Assembly (NCBI GenBank): GCA_002471225.1
Contig: DKPO01000030.1
Span: 1 to 64,000 of the forward strand
From: Porphyromonadaceae bacterium UBA7332
GTDB lineage: Bacteria; Bacteroidota; Bacteroidia; Bacteroidales; UBA7332
Length of the DNA: 64,000 bases
Reading direction: 5' to 3'
Below, piece by piece: positions 1-6,300 of the stretch (position 1 is its first letter; every line of letters starts with the position of its first letter). The translations under genes and the position numbers were made by a program. Below the pieces are notes generated by a model. The model was not told where the DNA came from. It did not search any database and saw only the letters and a program-made list of their open reading frames with translations.

Positions 1-64
1 TTGAAATATGGAAATTGAAAAGCAAACTCCTGGACTATAAAAATACCACCTGGACTTTATTTTC

Positions 65-257
65 AATCAGCACTATCAGCACTATCGACACTTCATTCTG
101 TAAACTGTTTATATATAGATGTTTATGATTTTCATGCAGGTGCTGATTGGGTGACGATTGGTGCTGATTGGGTGTCGATTCAATACTTTGAATCGTCACC
201 TTAAATTGACTGATTATTAGAAAGTTGATTGGTCGGTGACGATAGTGTCGATTCAAA
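65..257. repeat. 21-bp direct repeat with inverted copies
   Basis: Two adjacent 21-bp units at 139-159 and 160-180 begin GGTGCTGATTGGGTG and differ at one base (GTGACG against GTGTCG). The second unit runs into a hairpin at 171-200 (GGTGTCGATTCAA against TTTGAATCGTCACC, one mismatch). An inverted relative lies at 65-91 (AATCAGCACTATCAGCAC), and GGTGACGATAGTGTCGATTC follows at 235-254. A unit identical to 160-180 recurs about 54 kb away at 53997-54017, so this is a dispersed repeat. Confidence 0.75.
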
Positions 258-365
258 ATACAAAACTCCGGGTAAGAAGAATTGCTATTGAGCCGATTGA
301 GCAAAAGATAGAGTCTTTTATGTCAGGGATTAGCTGCATTTTTTTGAAGAATGACTGTATCTCTG

Positions 366-428
366 AAAAGATATACCGTTTCTTTTAAAAGATACGGCGT
401 AAGTATTTGAAGATATATCGTATCTTTT
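366..428. repeat. three 21-bp units starting AAAAGATA
   Basis: The word AAGATA recurs with its G at 370, 391 and 412, an exact 21-bp period, and each unit contains an inverted match such as GATATACCGTTTCTTTT facing AAAAGATACGG. A closely related sequence (GATATACCGTATCTTT then AAAGATA) lies at 8593-8616 in another intergenic gap. The function is unknown. Confidence 0.6.
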
Positions 429-446
429 TTTAGAGTAACAGGCATA

Positions 447-488
447 AAAAACGAAGGTATTTGGAGACGCGCAAATACCTTCGTTTTT
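447..488. repeat. perfect 17-bp hairpin
   Basis: The arms 447-463 and 472-488 (AAAAACGAAGGTATTTG and its complement) are perfectly complementary around an 8-nt loop. A- and T-runs at the two ends would let it work as a bidirectional terminator. Its right arm is also the first unit of the following 22-bp series, so its origin may be the repeat and not termination. Confidence 0.65.
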
Positions 489-537
489 ATTACCAAATGC
501 GTTTGTTTTCTAAAGCAAATGCGTTTGTTTTTTCGCT
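472..537. repeat. three 22-bp units starting CAAAT
   Basis: Units start at 472, 494 and 516, exactly 22 bp apart. The second and third share CAAATGCGTTTGTTTT; the first reads CAAATACCTTCGTTTTT. The period equals that of the ATACGTAT series just downstream and of the arrays at 36.9 and 53.7 kb, although the words differ. Confidence 0.65.
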
Positions 538-560
538 TGATTCAATGTACTTAGATTTAG

Positions 561-648
561 ATACGTATCTACGGTCGCGTTGATACGTATTAAAAAATGT
601 TACGCTACGTACGAAAAAATATTTTCATACGTATTAAAAATAAGAAAT
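561..648. repeat. four 22-bp units with palindromic TACGTA core
   Basis: ATACGTAT occurs at 561, 583 and 627, and the degenerate CTACGTAC at 605, so four units of exactly 22 bp are in register. Two units continue with TAAAAA. The core is a perfect palindrome. The array ends at the 3' end of the sulfatase gene. Function unknown. Confidence 0.65.
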
Positions 649-649
649 C

Positions 650-2155
650 TTATAAGGTTGGTAAAACCGGCTCAAGGATATTCCCGTTCTTGTCAATCGG
701 ATAGAGCGCGTTTTCTTTATTTAATTCGCGAATCATGTTTTTAGTCATGTTTAGTAAGCGCTTGGGATATACACTACTTAAGTCAAGCTTCTCAAACGGA
801 TCGTTGCGAAGATCATATAATTCGTATCCCGGTTTATCCGGATTTTCGGGATTGTAATGATAAATGAGTTTCCAGTCTCCATCCCGAAAAGCGGTAAAAT
901 AGTTGCCGCGGTGTTGACCGTGAGGAAAATGAGTCAGGATTTTATTGGAACGGCTCTTGTTTTTTTGTCCTTTCATTTCTTTGGTCAGACTTACTCCATC
1001 AATCTGCCCCCGGTCATATCTGACATTTGCCAGATCAAGCAGGGTCGGATATACATCCATAATTTTAGCAGGTTGTGTGTAAATAGCATTCGATGCGATC
1101 GGGAAATCTTTCTGTATCTTATTGGATGCAGGTTGCGCCCAACTCATAATGAACGGTACACGAACGCCTCCTTCATAAAAGGACCCTTTTTTTCCTCTTA
1201 AAGGTGCTGCCGAAAAATGGCCGTTAGGATCTCCGAGGGGGGCATCTCCTCCGTTGTCTCCAAGAAAGACCACAAGCGTATTTTCTGCAATACCTTCTTT
1301 TTGTAAATGGGCCATCAGGTCTCCGAGCGATTTATCCATACCTTCGATTAATGCAGCATAAGCCTCCGCTTGTTCACCTTTATCACTATTCCGGTAGTGA
1401 TCAATATATCGTTTGTCGACCTGAAAAGGAGAATGAACTGCATAATGAGAGAGATACAGGAAAAATGGTCTATCTTCTTTTACAGCAGCTGAGATTTGTT
1501 CATTTGCTTCAAGAGTGAGCGCTTCGGTCAGAAATGTATCCGATCCATGATATTTTTCTAAATGAGGGACTGCATGAGACTTTTGACCTTTCAGATTCCC
1601 ATAACCGTCTTCTCCGTAGTAGCTACCGGGATGTCCGATACCGCAACCGCCAATATTTATGTCAAAACCAATATTGGAGGGATCTTCGGATGCAGACCCT
1701 TTAGGTCCGAAATGCGCTTTACCGATATGTATGGTTTTATAACCTGCCTGTTTAAGAAGTTTAGGCAGTAAGTCATCCTCCGGGATCAATCCGTTCCAGT
1801 TCCATTCCGGAGGGCCGAAGGTTGTACGATTATTCGCGTTCGGATCAATCCAGTTTGTCGTGCGATGATGGGCTGCATTTTTTCCGGTCATGAGAGATGC
1901 TCTGGATGGAGAACTGACACTTTGTGCATAAAAGGTTGAAAAACGGACTCCTTGCTTAGCCATCTTCTCCATATTAGGGGTACGGTACCATTCATTAAGC
2001 GGATAGGATTGAGGGTTACCATTTTTATCTGCTATAAATGGTACGGATGTGTCCATAACTCCCATATCGTCAATTAAAAAAACGATAATGTTTGGTTGTT
2101 GTGTTGCTGTGGGTACAACTGCACTTGCAGTTAATAATGTGTTGAAAAATAGCAT
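650..2155 (-). CDS. serine-type sulfatase (alkaline phosphatase superfamily)
   Basis: Predicted exported sulfatase that removes sulfate esters, probably from glycans, in the periplasm. Visible features: a hydrophobic N-terminus, the metal-binding DD in FLIDDMG, and the type I signature SSPSRASLMTG, in which a serine (residue 81 from the chosen start) replaces the usual cysteine and would be oxidised to formylglycine by a radical-SAM maturase (anSME). FLGDNGG supplies further metal ligands. The frame is open to a TTG at 2185, but that TTG is part of a TACTTTTG -7 box (2183-2190), so translation most likely starts at the ATG at 2155, giving 501 aa. No maturase and no partner glycan gene adjoin it. 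The sulfatase family call is firm; the substrate is unknown. Confidence 0.9.
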   Translation of the reverse strand: MLFFNTLLTASAVVPTATQQPNIIVFLIDDMGVMDTSVPFIADKNGNPQSYPLNEWYRTPNMEKMAKQGVRFSTFYAQSVSSPSRASLMTGKNAAHHRTTNWIDPNANNRTTFGPPEWNWNGLIPEDDLLPKLLKQAGYKTIHIGKAHFGPKGSASEDPSNIGFDINIGGCGIGHPGSYYGEDGYGNLKGQKSHAVPHLEKYHGSDTFLTEALTLEANEQISAAVKEDRPFFLYLSHYAVHSPFQVDKRYIDHYRNSDKGEQAEAYAALIEGMDKSLGDLMAHLQKEGIAENTLVVFLGDNGGDAPLGDPNGHFSAAPLRGKKGSFYEGGVRVPFIMSWAQPASNKIQKDFPIASNAIYTQPAKIMDVYPTLLDLANVRYDRGQIDGVSLTKEMKGQKNKSRSNKILTHFPHGQHRGNYFTAFRDGDWKLIYHYNPENPDKPGYELYDLRNDPFEKLDLSSVYPKRLLNMTKNMIRELNKENALYPIDKNGNILEPVLPTL

Positions 2156-2182
2156 ATAGATAATAGGGTTATAAAGTTTTTG

Positions 2183-2190
2183 CAAAAGTA
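2183..2190 (-). promoter_or_regulatory. -7 box before the sulfatase gene
   Basis: On the minus strand this reads TACTTTTG, matching the Bacteroidetes -7 consensus TAnnTTTG. Transcription would begin a few bases further on, leaving a leader of about 20 nt to the ATG at 2155. No good TTG -33 element is seen. Confidence 0.5.
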
Positions 2191-2237
2191 TTGATTTTTG
2201 GATAATATGAAAATTAAAATGCTTTATGTAAAAAGAA

Positions 2238-2273
2238 AGAGGCTACCCGTATAATGAACGTGGATAGCCTCTT
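2238..2273 (-). terminator. hairpin terminator after the small membrane protein pair
   Basis: AAGAGGCTA and TAGCCTCTT arms with one internal mismatch; on the minus strand it is followed by a T-rich run. It would end the transcript of the two membrane protein genes upstream. Confidence 0.6.
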
Positions 2274-2317
2274 CAGAACGTTAAAGATTTCCGGATATCT
2301 TTTTATGATCGAATCTT

Positions 2318-2752
2318 TCAGGATACTTCATTAGCAAGATGTTTGGCGATGAAATGTTTCAACTCCCATTTGCGGAAGAGATATAATACACCGACAAGAA
2401 TAATCGTTTCTAAGAAGAATAAAGGGGTAGTGGGGATCAATATTTTTAAAGCCAAAAAATCGGCATCACCAAATGTAAACCATTGAAGCAGAAAACCTGA
2501 ACAGAACGTTATGAATAGCGTACGTCTGAATGAATATCGGCCGGCAATGGTAAAAACAAAGATGACATAAAATAAGGACCAGAGAATCGATTCAATACTA
2601 ACCGGTTCTGTATGAGCCTTTATCATATTGTTCGAATTATAATAAGCTAACCAGCCTTTAGAAAATAGGATGTCATTGCGAAAGAATTCAGAAGAAGCTA
2701 CAAAGCACCCCATACTTATTACTGTAACAATTCTGTAGATATATAATTTCAT
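2318..2752 (-). CDS. four-helix membrane protein, paralogue of its neighbour
   Basis: Function not recognised. 144 aa with about four hydrophobic segments (near residues 5-22, 55-72, 78-95 and 104-125). It is clearly related to the upstream gene (2799-3212): both share an SEFxRNxI motif after the first helix, an aromatic WxLxYxxFxF stretch, a xADxxxL segment before the last helix and a C-terminal YLFRKW/ILRLFNKR. The two genes are 46 bp apart on the same strand and probably form one transcript. Both look like inner-membrane proteins with no soluble domain. Their side-by-side duplication and divergence are the only clues. Confidence 0.75.
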   Translation of the reverse strand: MKLYIYRIVTVISMGCFVASSEFFRNDILFSKGWLAYYNSNNMIKAHTEPVSIESILWSLFYVIFVFTIAGRYSFRRTLFITFCSGFLLQWFTFGDADFLALKILIPTTPLFFLETIILVGVLYLFRKWELKHFIAKHLANEVS

Positions 2753-2798
2753 AATCAGGATATTTTCGGGTTAGTAAATTGATTAACTTATTATGTGA

Positions 2799-3212
2799 TC
2801 ATCTCCTTATTTTGCAATTATCCGATGTTACTCCTCTTTTATTAAATAGTCGTAGAATATAAACTGCAACGAATGATTCGATAAATGTTAGAGGAAGTAT
2901 GCCTATAAGAAATTCCCGAGGCAGAATAACCACATCGGCATTAATAAGCCACATAAAGGCCAGACCTGTTATCCATACTATTATAGTGGAGGTCATGAAT
3001 CTGAATTTACGCGCTAATACAAATATGAAACATGCATAAATCAAATTCCAGAATACCCATAAATATTCACGCTGCGGAAATAAAAGCCCCATTTTTTCAT
3101 ATTGTTCCTGCCAGGCGTGTTTATAGATAATTTCATTTCTAATAAATTCCGATAAAGCAATCCATATTGTAACACATATAACAGAAAATAGATTTCTTAG
3201 AAAATTTGTCAT
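2799..3212 (-). CDS. four-helix membrane protein, paralogue of its neighbour
   Basis: Function not recognised. A small hydrophobic protein with about four membrane segments, homologous along its length to the next gene downstream (shared motifs SEFIRNE, a tryptophan-rich helix, NADVVILP and an ExxxxVxILRLF end). The frame is open to 3299, but a TAAATTTG -7 box at 3240-3247 lies inside that extension, so the ATG at 3212 (137 aa, starting MTNFLRNLF) is preferred. It is the first gene of a two-gene unit. Confidence 0.75.
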   Translation of the reverse strand: MTNFLRNLFSVICVTIWIALSEFIRNEIIYKHAWQEQYEKMGLLFPQREYLWVFWNLIYACFIFVLARKFRFMTSTIIVWITGLAFMWLINADVVILPREFLIGILPLTFIESFVAVYILRLFNKRGVTSDNCKIRR

Positions 3213-3239
3213 GTGTGTACTAAGTGAATAATATAAAGT

Positions 3240-3247
3240 CAAATTTA
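3240..3247 (-). promoter_or_regulatory. -7 box before the paralogous membrane protein pair
   Basis: Reads TAAATTTG on the minus strand, a match to TAnnTTTG, about 28 bp before the ATG at 3212. It decides the start because the longer frame would begin upstream of the promoter. No clear -33 element. Confidence 0.45.
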
Positions 3248-3491
3248 AATAACAACTCAGATAGTGTGTTTTGTTTATTCGGAGTGCTGATTTTTGCATA
3301 ATTTAAAAAATTGAAGAGAGAATGAATTGATTAATTAAGAATAAAGAGGTTCATATTTAATGTTTTAACTGCGATTGGATGTGAAAAGTATATTTTTAGC
3401 TTTCTGATTTTAACAATTAATCAAATAAGCCGATTTGATAAACCAATTTGTTTCTAAAGAAGTTATATTGTATATCATAGGATCGAATAAA

Positions 3492-4361
3492 ATGAAAGAG
3501 TTTTTTTTAACGGCACAGGATGGTTTTCGGATATCGGTCGCTTTGATGGATATTGAACATCCTAAAGGTTTATTTCAGATCGTGCACGGATCAGTGGAAC
3601 ATAAGGAGAGATATTATCCCTTTGCCAGATATTTAAATGAAAAGGGATATGCGGTAATCTTATCAGATAACAGAGGTCACGGAGCGTCATTAAGTGAAAA
3701 ATACACTTTGGGTTATATGGACGGATTTGAACCCATTGTGAGTGATTTGCATGAGGTTAATCAATATATTTCGCTTTTGCATCCGCAAAAGCCTTTGTAT
3801 CTTTTCGGACATTCATTGGGGAGTGTTTTTGCGCGTATTTACCTTGAGAAGTATGATTCTCAGCTTGATAAGCTTATTTTAAGCGGGACTGTACATTACA
3901 ATCCGCTGACTCCGTTAGGTGTACGTCTTGCCCGATTAGCTATATCTGTGTCAGGTGAAAGAGCCTGCAACAGCATTCTGCGTTATTTTATTATGAATGG
4001 AAAGAATATTTCATGGATCAGTGTGAGCCAAAGCAATATTGCAGCCTATCGGGCTGATCCTTTGTCCGGCTTTAAGTATCCGAATCGTTCTGTTCTGACG
4101 GTTATGGAATCAGTGATGGAGTTAAAGATGATCGATCATTATCCATGTGATAATCCGGATTTGCCAATTCTTAGCGTTTCCGGTGAAGGAGATCCTGTAG
4201 CCGGAGGACCTCGCGGAACAAAGAAATCTTTCCAGATGCTTCGTCAAATCGGATATCATAATTTCGAAAATATCATTTTTGAAGGAATGAAACATGAGGT
4301 TTTAAATGAGAAACAACATATTAAGGTGTATGAGACTATACTGAAGTTTGTTGAGTCATAA
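3492..4361 (+). CDS. alpha/beta hydrolase, monoacylglycerol lipase-like
   Basis: Serine hydrolase of the Hydrolase_4 / lysophospholipase group. The nucleophile elbow GHSLGS is clear (Ser108 counting from the chosen ATG), the oxyanion segment is VHGSVEH, DNRGHGAS is typical of the family, and the acid and base are probably in GEGDPV and GMKHEV near the C-terminus. The length, 289 aa, fits cytoplasmic esterases or lipases of this group; no signal peptide is seen. The frame extends upstream to a TTG at 3435, but the ATG at 3492 directly precedes the conserved MKEFFLTAQDG and is preferred. It stands alone. The natural substrate cannot be told. Confidence 0.85.
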   Translation: MKEFFLTAQDGFRISVALMDIEHPKGLFQIVHGSVEHKERYYPFARYLNEKGYAVILSDNRGHGASLSEKYTLGYMDGFEPIVSDLHEVNQYISLLHPQKPLYLFGHSLGSVFARIYLEKYDSQLDKLILSGTVHYNPLTPLGVRLARLAISVSGERACNSILRYFIMNGKNISWISVSQSNIAAYRADPLSGFKYPNRSVLTVMESVMELKMIDHYPCDNPDLPILSVSGEGDPVAGGPRGTKKSFQMLRQIGYHNFENIIFEGMKHEVLNEKQHIKVYETILKFVES

Positions 4362-4365
4362 AAAA

Positions 4366-4396
4366 GATCGGAGTGCTCTCACGAGTAACTCCGATC
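4366..4396 (+). terminator. hairpin after the hydrolase gene
   Basis: GATCGGAGT (4366-4374) and ACTCCGATC (4388-4396) form a perfect 9-bp stem five bases after the stop codon. No T-run follows, so intrinsic termination is uncertain. Confidence 0.4.
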
Positions 4397-4712
4397 GCTT
4401 CAACCAGAAAACCAAAATATGTAATACTAATTAAACAGCTATTGAGCAGAATTATATTGAATAGAATTTATAACTACTGTTGATAATTCAAAACAAAATT
4501 AGTGTGATAATATTTCTGGCTGATGTCGGAAATAAGACAATTTGTATACGGTAAGAATAATTTTAAGATGTATAATAAGTGTTTATATAATAAGGTTTTT
4601 ATTTATTTGAATAAATTCAATGAATAAACTTCTTTATTCTGTAAGTGTATTTGTAATCTGAATATCTGATTGTTATAGTTGTGTGGAAACTTATATTTAT
4701 CAATAGATTGAA

Positions 4713-4742
4713 TTGTTTATATTAAAAAAAATTATATATTTG
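4713..4742 (+). promoter_or_regulatory. Bacteroidetes promoter before the beta-propeller lipoprotein
   Basis: TTG at 4713-4715 and TATATTTG at 4735-4742 with 19 bp between them match the -33/-7 consensus of the primary sigma factor in this phylum. The leader would be about 50 nt. Confidence 0.6.
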
Positions 4743-4797
4743 TCGGGTTCTAATTAAATTACTCCACTAGAATAAGAACTTCTAAATACCGGCAAAT

Positions 4798-5868
4798 ATG
4801 AAAAAGTTAAATGCCTTTTTATCTTGTTTATTAATAAGCCTCCTGATTAGTTGTAGCGAGACTAAACAGACCATCCATATGCTAAGTTTTGAGAAGGTCA
4901 AATCCGTTTCGTTGGATGAGGCTAATTTTAAAGCGGAAAAAATTATACCATTAGAGCTTACCGAATCCAGTGCTATAGGTGATCTGCCGACGATTGGTTA
5001 TGATATCGATTTCTTTGTTTATTCGCGAAATAATGAACATGTGGTTCACCGTTTTGATAATCAGGGAAAATATATGAACTCAATCGGAAATGTGGGTTCC
5101 GGTCCTGAAGAGTATGCGCATCTTGAAGATATGTCAGTAGATCCTGAAACAAGAACAATCAGTTTATTGACTTCAAACGGAATCTTTAATTATAATTACT
5201 CAGGTGATTACGTCAGCCAGACTAAAGCGCCTTATCCAGCCTTTGCTTTTTATTATGACCCATATGGAAATTATTGGTTTTATTCAGGGAATGCTAAAAA
5301 TATGAATCCCTATAAATTAATGAAGCACGATTCTAAACTGATCCCAACCGATGATTTTATTGAGGCGGATCTGAATCTTCTTCCCTGGGGAGAGAATAAT
5401 ATCCATAAAAATGGAGAAATGATTACGTTCCATGAAAGTTTTGATAATAATGGTTATAAGATTGAGAATGGGAAAGTAATGAATCAGTATGCAATTGATT
5501 TTGGAGATCTGAATTTGAACAGGGAGGATATACCGTCTGATCCGATGAGTTTTATTGCTTATATACGAACTCAGAATTATGCAGTTATACGTAGCTATCT
5601 GGAGAATAAGAAATATGTTTATTTCCACATTGCAGAGAATCGGGCTAACGAAAAACCAAATGTATATCATTGGTTTATCAACAAAGAGAATTCAAAACAG
5701 TTATTGATGAAACAAGATACAGATCTGGAACAAGAGTCTTATCTGTTTTCTCCTCAATTATTAGATCAGGACAACTTCCTTTATTTTATAGGTTATATGC
5801 CTGGTGAATCTGATGAAGTGAATCCGTCGATAGTTGGTGTGGATTTATCTCAATTAAATTATATGTAG
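4798..5868 (+). CDS. 6-bladed beta-propeller lipoprotein
   Basis: 356 aa. The N-terminus is a lipoprotein signal (hydrophobic LLISLLIS before Cys19 followed by Ser-Glu), so the mature protein is anchored in the inner or outer membrane. The body has the hallmarks of the Bacteroidetes 6-bladed beta-propeller family: LELTESSAIGDLPTIGYD at the start, then FDNQGKYMNSIGNVGSGPEEY, the conserved GxGPEEY turn, followed by blade-like repeats. Such proteins are common in Bacteroidales, often near regulators or nutrient systems; their ligand is generally unknown. It is a single gene with its own promoter and a terminator at 5918-5951. Confidence 0.8.
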   Translation: MKKLNAFLSCLLISLLISCSETKQTIHMLSFEKVKSVSLDEANFKAEKIIPLELTESSAIGDLPTIGYDIDFFVYSRNNEHVVHRFDNQGKYMNSIGNVGSGPEEYAHLEDMSVDPETRTISLLTSNGIFNYNYSGDYVSQTKAPYPAFAFYYDPYGNYWFYSGNAKNMNPYKLMKHDSKLIPTDDFIEADLNLLPWGENNIHKNGEMITFHESFDNNGYKIENGKVMNQYAIDFGDLNLNREDIPSDPMSFIAYIRTQNYAVIRSYLENKKYVYFHIAENRANEKPNVYHWFINKENSKQLLMKQDTDLEQESYLFSPQLLDQDNFLYFIGYMPGESDEVNPSIVGVDLSQLNYM

Positions 5869-5917
5869 AATACTTTTATGATTTCATATATACCTGATTT
5901 AGTACTATGAAAACAAT

Positions 5918-5951
5918 AACAGGGGAAAGAATCTTCATTCTTTCCCCTGTT
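5918..5951. terminator. bidirectional terminator
   Basis: A perfect 15-bp stem (AACAGGGGAAAGAAT, loop CTTC) followed by T's on the plus strand and lying between two convergent genes. It probably serves both. Confidence 0.75.
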
Positions 5952-5956
5952 TTATA

Positions 5957-6268
5957 TCAGTCTTGCAATGATTTGACTTCTTTAGCTTTATAGCCTAATT
6001 TTTCAAAAGCTTTTTCTATAGTAAGTTTGTCCGTTTTGTCTTTTCTGTATTGAATAGTAACAGACTGCTTTTCAAGATTTACTTGTGTGTTTTTTATTCC
6101 TTTACCAAAAGGAATATTCTTCATAATAATATTCTCGCAATGCTTGCCATGAAGAGGCATAGTATAAGTTACCGTGTCCATGTTTACGGTTTTTTCCTTT
6201 TTTTGTGCAATTGTCTGTAAAGAAAAAAACATAGAGAATAGGATAATGATATATTGTATTGCTTTCAT
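5957..6268 (-). CDS. small exported heavy-metal-associated (HMA) domain protein
   Basis: 103 aa: a signal peptide (about residues 1-21, ending TIAQ) and then a single beta-alpha-beta-beta-alpha-beta HMA fold. The metal loop, normally GMxCxxC, reads PLHGKHCENI, so the first cysteine is replaced by glycine and only the second remains, next to two histidines. That would weaken or change Cu(I) binding, or shift it to His/Cys ligands. It starts 32 bp after the TonB receptor gene on the same strand and is surely cotranscribed. The frame extends upstream into the receptor gene, but the ATG at 6268 begins an obvious signal peptide. A role as periplasmic metal carrier is inferred. Confidence 0.8.
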   Translation of the reverse strand: MKAIQYIIILFSMFFSLQTIAQKKEKTVNMDTVTYTMPLHGKHCENIIMKNIPFGKGIKNTQVNLEKQSVTIQYRKDKTDKLTIEKAFEKLGYKAKEVKSLQD

Positions 6269-6300
6269 AATGTATGGTTTGTTTTTTAATGTTTGATTAA

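Larger units (their letters stand above)
1..649. other. gene-free region made of short repeats
   Basis: No convincing gene is seen in this stretch. It holds several short-period repeats and hairpins, listed separately: a 21-bp direct repeat with inverted relatives (65-257), a 21-bp-period AAAAGATA series (366-428), a 17-bp perfect hairpin (447-488), a 22-bp-period CAAATGCGTTTG series (472-537) and a 22-bp-period ATACGTAT series (561-648). It lies downstream of the minus-strand sulfatase gene, so parts may act as transcription terminators, but the repetition goes well beyond that. Confidence 0.7.
4362..4797. other. intergenic region
   Basis: Holds a hairpin directly after the hydrolase stop (4366-4396) and a promoter for the next gene (4713-4742). 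Between them the DNA is AT-rich with no gene or repeat that I can see. Confidence 0.6.

Noticed and set aside
35..304. Open frame of 89 codons on the minus strand
   Set aside because: It runs through the 21-bp repeats, has low-complexity residues (repeated PNQHQSS) and no promoter or homologue-like pattern.
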